From Desulfobacterales bacterium (lineage in GTDB: Bacteria; Desulfobacterota; Desulfobacteria; Desulfobacterales; JAUCGF01): a stretch of 5,992 bases of DNA. A program made the position numbers and the translations under genes. The notes beneath the pieces are model-generated. The model was not told the DNA's origin, did no database searches, and saw only the letters and a list, made by a program, of their open reading frames with translations. Shown piece by piece: positions 1-4,880 of this stretch. Each line of letters starts with the position of its first letter. Within the stretch, counting starts at the first letter, position 1. Location of the stretch: positions 1 to 5,992 of the forward strand of contig JAOZRC010000355.1 of NCBI GenBank assembly GCA_029940345.1, given 5' to 3'.

Positions 1-77
1 TGAAGGCGCTTTACGATCTCCGCATTGCAATTCTGTCAGTGGAGAATCTGGATGAAAAATCATGTAAGAAAGCGTAA
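1..77 (+). CDS. 3' end of an unidentified gene (helical C-terminus)
   Basis: The frame starting at base 3 is open from the left edge to a TAA at 75-77 and gives 24 residues, beginning KALYDLRIAILSVENLDE and ending KKA. The pattern Ala-Leu-Tyr-x-Leu-x-x-Ala-x-Leu-x-x-x-Glu-x-Leu is that of an amphipathic helix. It recalls the last helix of TolC-type outer-membrane efflux proteins, but the piece is too short to assign a family. The other two forward frames hit stops (at base 1 and near base 53). The gene ends about 70 bases before the palindromic element at 147-300, and no terminator is seen. Confidence 0.35.
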   Translation, partial: KALYDLRIAILSVENLDEKSCKKA

Positions 78-146
78 AGGCAATTGTATTTTTGGGGTTG
101 AATTCCTGAAGCCATTAAGATGTTTATAAATCAGGTTCAACCCTTT

Positions 147-300
147 TAAGGAATTTCCCAAAAAACAAACTACCCAAAATGTAGGGTGGGTGGAGTGTAA
201 CGGAACCCACAATTTACGGAAATACGGTGGGTTCCGTTACACTCCATCCACCCTACAACATTACGCATAGCGAGTAGTTTATTTATTTAAAATTCCCTAA
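147..300. repeat. Large palindromic element (MITE/REP-like), upstream of the first barrel gene
   Basis: The core is an almost perfect inverted repeat: 180-210 pairs with 227-257 over 31 bp with one mismatch, around a 16-base spacer. The arms contain GTAGGGTGGGTGGAGTG and CGGAACCCAC. Outside the core, 147-173 and 274-300 are also inverted copies of each other, with about 18 of 27 positions matching and both reading AAACTAC nearest the core, so the whole 154 bp is one nested palindrome. The GTAGGGTGGGT motif belongs to a type of dispersed palindrome seen in many bacterial genomes, and a shorter relative lies at 1670-1703. No target duplication was found. It could fold as a strong RNA or DNA hairpin between the upstream gene and the barrel gene. 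Confidence 0.8.
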
Positions 301-322
301 CATCAAACACAAATTTTTAATT

Positions 323-330
323 AAGGAGGA
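323..330 (+). promoter_or_regulatory. Shine-Dalgarno site deciding the start at 338
   Basis: AAGGAGGA lies four bases before a GTG (335) and seven before an ATG (338), which are adjacent codons in the same frame. The seven-base spacing and the ATG codon make 338 the better start. Confidence 0.75.
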
Positions 331-337
331 AAGAGTG

Positions 338-862
338 ATGAAAAGAGTCAGGTTATTATTGGTAGTTTTAATGTTGTTCGTATTTTCAGGCAGCTCAAAT
401 GCGTTGGCAGTTGATCTGTACGGCTTTGGAAGTTATTGGGATCACGCTGATCTTGACGGGGTATGGGGCGGCGGCGTTGGGTTGGCCATACCGCTTTTTA
501 CCGAACATGTGCGGCTGGATGGCAGGGCTTATTTCTTTGAAAAGATTGAGATGACGCCACACCATGACATTACAATTTTGCCGCTTGATTTAGGGTTGCA
601 AGGGCACTTTTTGCCGAATGGAACTGTTGATCCGTACTTGCTCGGCGGTTTGTCTTATGTTTATGTTGATTCTGATCGGGTTGATTTGGATTCCAGTTTA
701 GGCGGCTATGTCGGTTTCGGACTTGATTGGAAAATTGGCGATTCTATTGTCATATTATTCGCTGAGGCGCTTTATCGTTTCGCCGAAATAGATACGAATT
801 TGGGTGACGATATTGATGTCAGCGGTTTTACGGGTAATGTCGGTGTTAAACTTCATTTCTAG
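338..862 (+). CDS. Small exported outer-membrane beta-barrel protein
   Basis: A 174-residue protein. A signal peptide is clear: positive KR near the N-terminus, a Leu/Val/Phe-rich core (residues 6-16) and an Ala-Leu-Ala cleavage site before VDLYG, giving a mature protein of about 150 residues. The mature part is made of alternating short hydrophobic strands with Gly and aromatic residues (VWGGGVGLAIPL, VRLDGRAYFF, PYLLGGLSYVYV, LGGYVGFGLDWKI, FAEALYRF). It ends in Phe after a strand (GNVGVKLHF), the usual C-terminal signal for BAM insertion. Size and strand number suit an eight-stranded barrel of the OmpA-transmembrane/OmpW-like type. No specific subfamily or ligand is recognised. A GTG at 335 would add one residue. 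The gene ends in three consecutive in-frame stops (TAG TGA TAG). It appears monocistronic, with a large palindrome before it and a hairpin after it. Confidence 0.85.
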   Translation: MKRVRLLLVVLMLFVFSGSSNALAVDLYGFGSYWDHADLDGVWGGGVGLAIPLFTEHVRLDGRAYFFEKIEMTPHHDITILPLDLGLQGHFLPNGTVDPYLLGGLSYVYVDSDRVDLDSSLGGYVGFGLDWKIGDSIVILFAEALYRFAEIDTNLGDDIDVSGFTGNVGVKLHF

Positions 863-917
863 TGATAGAGCATAGGCCGATTCACGAAAACATCTGAAAA
901 ATACGACAACAACAAAA

Positions 918-959
918 CCATCCAGGGGGATCATTGAGGCGAACAATCCCCCTGGATGG
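918..959 (+). repeat. 14-bp perfect hairpin downstream of the barrel gene
   Basis: CCATCCAGGGGGAT (918-931) is the exact reverse complement of 946-959, with a 14-base loop. It lies 55 bases after the barrel gene stop and could act as an RNA-stabilising or termination structure. No T-run follows, so it is not a typical intrinsic terminator. Its right arm contains the only ATG available to the membrane-protein remnant that follows. Confidence 0.7.
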
Positions 960-1168
960 CGCTGAAAGGCTATCCTGGTAACAGCCTGCCTTATTTTTAT
1001 GCCGTTTTAGTCAACAAAGAGCATCACCGATTGTTGCTGAAAGACGCATGGAAATCAATTGGCAAGGTGTTTATTCTTGCCACAACTCTGGATATGATTT
1101 TTCAGTACATGGTTTTAAAAGATGTGCAGGTGATAGCTGCCATCGTGGTCGCGATTATATTGGAAATT
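956..1168 (+). pseudogene. Remnant of a small two-helix membrane protein
   Basis: The frame from ATG 956 reads a plausible membrane protein for about 71 residues. It has a GNSLPYFYAVLV segment and a basic HHRLLLKDAWKSIGKVF stretch, then two hydrophobic helices (about residues 36-53 and 57-71, ending VAIILEI). This layout resembles a widespread uncharacterised family of roughly 100-residue proteins with a W-K-x-x-G-K-V-F-I-L motif, which normally continues past the second helix; that recognition is from memory. After residue 71 the frame turns into Arg/His-rich sequence without family character, while another frame becomes a barrel C-terminus. There is no Shine-Dalgarno sequence before 956, the ATG lies inside a hairpin arm, and an in-frame TGA lies at 935. 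I read this as a truncated, probably non-functional remnant. Formally the open frame continues to 1294. Confidence 0.5.
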
Positions 1169-1301
1169 TACTCCCATGATGAGCGTTTGGGGAGGCTATC
1201 GTGCCACCGGGGTCGATTACATAACGGGAAGTGGAAACGATCTGTTCAGATACGGCGTTACCATAAGCGGTCCCGTCCTCGGACTTGGGTTTAGTTTTTA
1301 G
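1164..1301 (+). pseudogene. C-terminal fragment of an outer-membrane barrel protein
   Basis: This frame overlaps the end of the preceding remnant. It reads KFTPMMSVWGGYRATGVDY, then ITGSGNDLFRYGVTISGP, then VLGLGFSF and a TAG at 1299-1301. The alternating pattern and terminal Phe are typical of the last two strands of an outer-membrane beta-barrel. It differs from the C-terminus of the barrel protein at 338-862. Only about 45 residues remain, with no signal peptide and no ribosome binding site before the ATG pair at 1176/1179, so this is the tail of a gene whose front has been lost. The junction with the membrane-protein fragment is around 1160-1170. Confidence 0.5.
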
Positions 1302-1367
1302 AAAAAGCAGATCAAACTGTTATAAGCACCAGACCAAAAGTTTTCCGGTAGTATCAGAGTAAAAATA

Positions 1368-1517
1368 GGCATCCTTCATTTTCCGGTTTACAATTTGGCG
1401 GAGTGCTGAACCAAAGGTTTGGCAGTTTGCGTACATTCTGCGCTGAATACGCCAAACCTTCGGTTTAGCACTCCTTCTAAAAGTGTAAACTACTTTTGGA
1501 GCAATATGAAGGATGCC
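1368..1517. mobile_element. 150-bp MITE with 12-bp terminal inverted repeats and 8-bp target duplication (copy A)
   Basis: GGCATCCTTCAT (1368-1379) and its exact reverse complement (1506-1517) bound the element. TAAAAATA is present on both sides, at 1360-1367 and 1518-1525, as an exact 8-bp target duplication. Inside is a second large palindrome: 1400-1423 pairs with 1451-1474, 22 of 24 positions, with arms containing GGAGTGCT and AAGGTTTGGC. There is no coding capacity, so it must have been moved by a transposase in trans. The last 39 bases match 3909-3947 of copy B at about 33 positions. A GGC start with 8-bp duplication is compatible with ISL3- or IS1595-type parents, but the parent is not identified. 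Confidence 0.85.
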
Positions 1518-1518
1518 T

Positions 1519-1669
1519 AAAAATAGTCATTTAATTCTATTCCGATTACAACTACTTTCGACTGAGAAAGGCCGCAACTAAAATTCTTAAAGAATCGGAT
1601 CAATTTCAGACCTTAATTAATAACTTTGAATAAAAATGCTATGGAGATGTATTGACAATCATAGGTTTA
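1519..1669. other. AT-rich intergenic stretch without a recognised gene
   Basis: The gene-free gap 1302-1750 holds copy A (1368-1517), this AT-rich stretch and the hairpin at 1670-1703. Only short open frames occur on either strand, with no supporting ribosome binding site. A TTGACA at 1652-1657 has no acceptable -10 box at normal spacing. Otherwise nothing is recognised. Confidence 0.5.
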
Positions 1670-1711
1670 GTAGGGTGCGTTAGCGAAGCGTAACGCACCC
1701 TACATTTTTTT
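1670..1711 (+). terminator. REP-type hairpin followed by a seven-T run, ahead of the peptide gene
   Basis: GTAGGGTGCGTTA (1670-1682) pairs exactly with TAACGCACCCTAC (1691-1703), with a short GCGAAGC-containing loop. One base later come seven Ts (1705-1711). The sequence belongs to the same GTAGGGTG palindrome type as 147-300. Structurally it is a good intrinsic terminator on the + strand. It ends only 25 bases before the Shine-Dalgarno sequence of the peptide gene, leaving too little room for a full promoter in between, so it may act as an attenuator or leader structure. A degraded further arm (GTTACCCACCTTAC, 1717-1730) follows. Confidence 0.55.
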
Positions 1712-1750
1712 AAAACGTTACCCACCTTACACAGCAAAGGAGAATATGTA

Positions 1751-1999
1751 ATGAGTGCTGAAAACAGTATTGATGAAAATGAATTGCTCAACCGCAGAGA
1801 ATTTTTTGTCGGCTTAAAAAAATGGTCCAAAGTTGTTATCAGCAGCGCCATTGTCGGAAGCGCGCTAGTGATTTCCAGCAAGGAAGCTCAGGCCGCCTGG
1901 GTCAATCGTCGCGGCGGTGTGCGCGGCGGCAGTTGGATTGACGGAGGCGGCGGCGGATGGGCAAACCGACGCGGACGCGGGGGAGCCTGGATCAATTGA
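1751..1999 (+). CDS. Gly/Arg-rich exported peptide with four W-x-N/D motifs; putative cyclophane RiPP precursor (GrrA/OscA1-like)
   Basis: An 82-residue product. AAAGGAGA (1736-1743) lies seven bases before the ATG, so the start is well supported. Residues 1-13 are acidic. Residues 14-20 read NRREFFV, close to the twin-arginine export motif, followed by a hydrophobic core (28-42) and an Ala-Gln-Ala cleavage site at 46-48. The remaining 34 residues have two diverged modules: WVNRRGGVRGGSWID (50-64) and WANRRGRGGAWIN (70-82), separated by five Gly. Four Trp-x-Asn/Asp tripeptides result: W50-N52, W62-D64, W70-N72, W80-N82. Aromatic-x-Asn/Asp motifs in Gly-rich cores after a signal-like leader are the hallmark of GrrA/OscA1-type precursors, in which a radical-SAM enzyme links the aromatic ring to the beta-carbon of the third residue. 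That assignment is inference; no radical-SAM gene is in the window. The alternative is an unmodified Tat-exported Gly-rich peptide. Confidence 0.8.
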   Translation: MSAENSIDENELLNRREFFVGLKKWSKVVISSAIVGSALVISSKEAQAAWVNRRGGVRGGSWIDGGGGGWANRRGRGGAWIN

Positions 2000-2305
2000 A
2001 AAGATAAACGATTATTGGCGTCCTTCATACATCAGTTTGCAAATTGTCCTTTTCGACAGCGACTGATTGCAAATCAGTCTTACTGCAAAGCGATTTGGCA
2101 CGCAAAATTTAATGTGAATAAGTTGATCTGCAAAATCCGTCTGAATCAGTTATTTTAATTAATCAACATAGAAAGGAGGAATAAGGTAACGGTCACACTG
2201 TGTGGCAGTATCAGGAACAAAGGAATGGCGCACGACTGACGCATTTATTCGCAAGCGCAGTCCGATGCCAATTTTTTAACGTAATGAATTGAAGGGAAAT
2301 AGACC
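2000..2305. other. Gene-free gap with a MITE end, a hairpin and repeated TGCAAA motifs
   Basis: GGCGTCCTTCAT at 2017-2028 is an 11/12 match to the terminal repeat of copies A and B, and the next bases (CAGTTTGCAAATT) resemble copy A's left end, so this is probably a degraded or one-ended copy C. GACTGATT (2061-2068) and AATCAGTC (2072-2079) form a perfect 8-bp hairpin with a three-base loop and no T-run. TGCAAA recurs at 2038, 2068, 2084 and 2129. GAAAGGAGGA at 2171-2180 looks like a strong ribosome binding site, but no start codon lies at a usable distance. No gene is supported here. Confidence 0.5.
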
Positions 2306-3013
2306 ATGCGAATCAGAAATTTAAAAACATGTATCACTTTACAGGTTATTGCAGGTTTGATAGTTGCCGTAGTAATGTTAACAGTGGCGCCGACGGCATA
2401 CGCGACCAAAGCAGACAAGGCCCAAGTGCTTGTGGACCAGGCCGTTATCACCATGAAAGATTTTATGGCAGATAAGGATATGGATTGGCTTCGCAAACAT
2501 ATCAAGAAAGCCAAAGCCATATTAATCGTACCGGAAATGAAAAAAGCCGGTTTTGTGTTGGGCGGTTCTGGTGGTCACGGCGTTTTGCTGGCTCAAAATG
2601 AAAAAGGCCAATGGAGCCAGCCTGCTTTTTACAGTGTGGGTTCGGTCTCTTTCGGGCTGCAAGCCGGCATTGAAAAATCGCAGGTGATTATCCTGGTCAG
2701 AACGCAAAAAGCTTTGGATAAACTTTATACATCATCCCTCAAGCTCGGCGCTGACTCCTCTATCGCAATCGGACCTGTGGGCGGTGGCGCATCCAGCAAT
2801 CTGAAAACCGATTTGGTTTCTTTCACACGGGCGAAAGGCGCTTTTGCCGGTTTGGCTCTGGATGGTTCTGTCGTCAAAGTCAATAGCAAGGTGAACGGCG
2901 CTTATTACGGCGCCAAAGTATCGCCGATTGACATTGTTGTGTCCCAAAAAGCTACCAACACCGGATCTGCGAAACTTCGTTCAGAAATTGCTGACGCCGC
3001 AAAAAAATACTGA
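2306..3013 (+). CDS. Exported SYLF-domain (Ysc84/DUF500) lipid-binding family protein
   Basis: A 235-residue protein. The signal peptide has a positive start (MRIRNLK), a long hydrophobic core (residues 14-28) and a cleavage site Ala-Tyr-Ala at 31-33. The mature part carries the SYLF domain: an amphipathic lead helix (DWLRKHIKKAKAILIVP, about 60-76), then KKAGFVLGGSGGHGVLLA (79-96), the conserved SVSFGLQAG turn (113-121), SSIAIGPVGGGA, and the strand-rich end FAGLALDGSVVKVN. Total length is usual for the bacterial family. Eukaryotic SYLF proteins bind phosphoinositides; the role of bacterial periplasmic members is not established. The ATG has GAAGGG at 2291-2296, nine bases upstream, a moderate Shine-Dalgarno. 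The gene stands alone between repeat-filled gaps. Confidence 0.92.
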   Translation: MRIRNLKTCITLQVIAGLIVAVVMLTVAPTAYATKADKAQVLVDQAVITMKDFMADKDMDWLRKHIKKAKAILIVPEMKKAGFVLGGSGGHGVLLAQNEKGQWSQPAFYSVGSVSFGLQAGIEKSQVIILVRTQKALDKLYTSSLKLGADSSIAIGPVGGGASSNLKTDLVSFTRAKGAFAGLALDGSVVKVNSKVNGAYYGAKVSPIDIVVSQKATNTGSAKLRSEIADAAKKY

Positions 3014-3071
3014 TCACCGGTGGTGGTAAGTCGCGCATTTCATTTGTGGTCTGATGCTTATGCTCGTTGCG

Positions 3072-3198
3072 GTAACCGTTCACTCCCCCCTGAGCGGAAC
3101 GGCTTTCCGCTTTACATAATCACAACCGTGCGTGAGGGTGTAGCGTGGGAAGCTGTCCCGCGTTAGCTTAAACGCAGGGGGGGGGAGTGAACGGTTAC
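3072..3198. mobile_element. 127-bp MITE with IS66-like ends and 8-bp target duplication
   Basis: The left end GTAACCGTTCACTCCCCCC (3072-3090) is mirrored by the right end, a G-run followed by AGTGAACGGTTAC (3186-3198). The 13 outer bases are exact, and the C-run has six bases against nine Gs on the right. TCGTTGCG occurs on both sides (3064-3071 and 3199-3206) as an exact 8-bp duplication. Ends beginning GTAA together with 8-bp duplications are characteristic of IS66-family elements. Inside are two small hairpins (AGCGGA/TCCGCT, and around GTGGGAAGCTGTCCCGC) and no open frame of note, so it is non-autonomous. It sits in the gap between the SYLF and SnoaL-like genes. Confidence 0.88.
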
Positions 3199-3200
3199 TC

Positions 3201-3224
3201 GTTGCGAGGCAGACGCCTCGTAAC
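3201..3224. repeat. Small palindrome interrupted by the IS66-like MITE
   Basis: GTTGCGAGGC (3201-3210) and GCCTCGTAAC (3215-3224) form a 10-bp stem (one G-T wobble) with loop AGAC. The left part of the stem belongs to the target duplication. Removing the element and one duplicate restores an uninterrupted hairpin flanked by CTC and TAG. Confidence 0.6.
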
Positions 3225-3236
3225 TAGTTCGGCACT

Positions 3237-3266
3237 CTGAAGTTCACATATTCGAGGGACTATAAT
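3237..3266 (+). promoter_or_regulatory. Probable sigma-70-type promoter of the SnoaL-like gene
   Basis: TATAAT at 3261-3266 is a perfect -10 box, 24 bases before the start codon. The -35 region is weak: CTGAAG at 3237-3242 with an 18-base spacer. Position directly ahead of a strong ribosome binding site supports it. The leader would be short, about 17-18 bases. Confidence 0.45.
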
Positions 3267-3290
3267 ATTTCAAAGATTAAGGAGGTTCAA

Positions 3291-3767
3291 ATGAAAATTG
3301 TTTTACGAATAATGTTCACTTTATTTTTAGTCTGTTATTTCGTTGCCGCACCATGTATTGCCGCAGAAGTAAACCCGGAAACCAAAGCGGAAATCAGAGC
3401 GTTTCTTGATCAATACCGCGAAGCGTTCAAATTGAAAGATGCAGATGCAGTTATGGCAATGTATGCACCTGATGCAGTCCTGATGGGCACCGGCCCTGGT
3501 GAGTTGTATGACGGTGCGGATGCTATCCGCAAAGCCCATATCGAATTTTTTAAAAGCTTTGATAAGGAAGCGCGCACGATTGATTGGATCAAGGTCGGAA
3601 CCAAGGACGATGTCGCCTGGATCGCGGCGAGCGTGAAATTCACTTCCTATTTGAAAGATAAAAAATTTGAATTTCTGATCCATTCAACCTCTGTTTTGGA
3701 AAAGCGTGACGGTAAATGGCTGATTATTGTTCGACATATTTCTAATTTGGTATCAGGTCAAAAATAA
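3291..3767 (+). CDS. Secreted SnoaL-like / NTF2-fold domain protein
   Basis: A 158-residue protein. AAGGAGGT (3279-3286), a perfect anti-16S match, lies four bases before the ATG. Residues 1-25 are a signal peptide (MKIVLRIMFTLFLV core, cleavage after Ile-Ala-Ala). The rest fits the SnoaL/DUF4440 branch of the NTF2-like fold: an N-terminal helix (IRAFLDQYREAFKLKDADAV, about 35-54), the MYAPDAVLMG segment after it, a second helix (IRKAHIEFFKSF), then strands (DVAWIAASVKFTSY, FEFLIHSTSVLEKRDGKW) and the closing LIIVRHIS. DGKW followed by a hydrophobic strand and HxS is typical. Members include polyketide cyclases, isomerases and many orphan binding proteins, so no substrate can be given. An export signal suggests a periplasmic role. 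Single gene with its own likely promoter. Confidence 0.88.
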   Translation: MKIVLRIMFTLFLVCYFVAAPCIAAEVNPETKAEIRAFLDQYREAFKLKDADAVMAMYAPDAVLMGTGPGELYDGADAIRKAHIEFFKSFDKEARTIDWIKVGTKDDVAWIAASVKFTSYLKDKKFEFLIHSTSVLEKRDGKWLIIVRHISNLVSGQK

Positions 3768-3808
3768 AACAGGGGATAAATTCTCTTCTCAATCCGAAAA
3801 GCGGCTTT

Positions 3809-3947
3809 GGCATCCTTCATGCGTCGGCTTATACTTTGTCCCGTTAGGGACACAATATCTATAGAAAGAAAGCTACAAACACAAAAAGTCCCGTAGGGAC
3901 GATATAGTAAAAGTGTAAACTACTTTGAGCCTGATATGAAGGATGCC
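3809..3947. mobile_element. 139-bp MITE related to copy A, with a different interior (copy B)
   Basis: GGCATCCTTCAT (3809-3820) and its exact reverse complement (3936-3947) bound it, and three further bases (TTT/AAA) extend the pairing. The right 39 bases (3909-3947) match copy A's right end at about 33 positions. The left side shares the ends plus a loosely similar CGG(C/T)TTA(T)AC segment. The interior differs: two short palindromes, GTCCCGTTAGGGAC (3838-3851) and GTCCCGTAGGGAC (3888-3900), replace copy A's long GGAGTGCT palindrome. No target duplication remains. The element ends 19 bases before the lipid kinase start codon. Confidence 0.8.
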
Positions 3948-3966
3948 AAATACTTGCTAAAATCAG

Positions 3967-4866
3967 ATGATAATACGAATCATATTAAATGGAAAAAAAG
4001 CAGGTTTGAACGAAGTTCGGTCTGCTGTTTCAACCTTGCGCAAAGAATCATCGAGGATTGAGATTCGCGTCACTTGGGAGCATGGAGATGGGGAGCGATT
4101 GGTAAATGAAGCCAGCCGGGATGGTATTCAGCGTATTGTCGCAGCTGGCGGCGATGGTACGCTCAATGAAGTCGTTAATGGTATGGCCAAACTTGATAGT
4201 GAAAAACGCCCTGAATTAGCAATCATGCCACTGGGCACAGCGAACGATTTTGCAACAGCCTGTAAAGTTCCACTCAATCCGTCAGATGCGCTCCGGCTGG
4301 CTGTACACGGTGCGACCCAGGCTATAGATATTGTGCAGGCAAACGACAGATATTTTGTCAATGTCGCCTCAGGAGGCTTTGGGGCTCAAGTCGCCGCTGA
4401 CACTCCTGTCCAATTAAAAAACTTTCTCGGAGGAGGAGCTTATGCGCTCTCGGCTGTTGTTAAATCTATGACTTTTACGCATAGCCAGGGACGCTTGTCA
4501 GCACAGGATATTGACATGGAGGGCTCCGCGATTATGGGTGCTGTTTGTAACGGCAGACAAGCAGGCGGAGGGCAGATACTCGCACCTGATGCTTATATTA
4601 ATGACGGTTTATTAGATGTTATGATCATACTGGCATTTCCATTCACAGATGTCAGTCAGGTCATCCAGGAGATCCTGAATCCATCTTCCGTAGGAAAATA
4701 CGTTAAACGGTTCCGTACGAAATGGGTGGAATCCTGGCCACTGCAAACCAGATCCGTGAATCTTGATGGAGAGCCATACAAAGCTAACCATATTCGCTTT
4801 GATGTATTACCGAAGGAAATACAACTTGTAATACCGACAGATTGTCCTTGTATAATGAGGTGTTGA
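3967..4866 (+). CDS. yegS: YegS-like lipid kinase (diacylglycerol kinase catalytic-domain family)
   Basis: A 299-residue protein, the same length as Escherichia coli YegS as I recall it, and alike over its whole length. The N-terminal DAGK catalytic domain shows ILNGK (6-10), RVTWEHGDG (34-42), the nucleotide-binding GGDGTLNE (61-68) and PLGTANDF (88-95). The C-terminal domain shows NVASGGFG (132-139), CNGRQAGGGQ (194-203), INDGLLD (211-217) and LDGEP (266-270), ending with the family-typical Pro-x-Asp-Cys-Pro tail. E. coli YegS phosphorylates phosphatidylglycerol in vitro; its physiological role is unsettled. The ATG at 3967 is the only candidate start, because TAA lies in frame at 3958-3960. 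No Shine-Dalgarno sequence precedes it, and copy B ends 19 bases upstream. The N-terminus is a few residues shorter than E. coli's. The gene is convergent with a cardiolipin synthase remnant 14 bases away. Confidence 0.95.
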   Translation: MIIRIILNGKKAGLNEVRSAVSTLRKESSRIEIRVTWEHGDGERLVNEASRDGIQRIVAAGGDGTLNEVVNGMAKLDSEKRPELAIMPLGTANDFATACKVPLNPSDALRLAVHGATQAIDIVQANDRYFVNVASGGFGAQVAADTPVQLKNFLGGGAYALSAVVKSMTFTHSQGRLSAQDIDMEGSAIMGAVCNGRQAGGGQILAPDAYINDGLLDVMIILAFPFTDVSQVIQEILNPSSVGKYVKRFRTKWVESWPLQTRSVNLDGEPYKANHIRFDVLPKEIQLVIPTDCPCIMRC

Positions 4867-4880
4867 AGGGGAGATGAAAC

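Noticed and set aside
1652..1680. TTGACA that could be a -35 box for the peptide gene
   Set aside because: No TATAAT-like box occurs at 15-19 bases; that region is occupied by the GTAGGGTGCG hairpin.
2095..2110. Sigma-54-like -24 element TTGGCACG
   Set aside because: The -12 position reads ATTTAA instead of TTGC(A/T), so the second half of the promoter is missing.
2202..2290. Small GTG-initiated frame after the strong AAGGAGGA at 2171-2180
   Set aside because: The start is about 21 bases from the ribosome binding site and the short product is unremarkable.
3327..3683. Minus-strand open frame opposite the SnoaL-like gene
   Set aside because: It is a mirror of a well-supported gene with signal peptide, ribosome binding site and promoter; the translation is Cys/His/Phe-rich noise.
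3838..3900. Two GTCCC...GGGAC units considered as the start of a CRISPR-like array
   Set aside because: Only two units, each itself a palindrome of 13-14 bases and different in length, inside a MITE; no spacer regularity.
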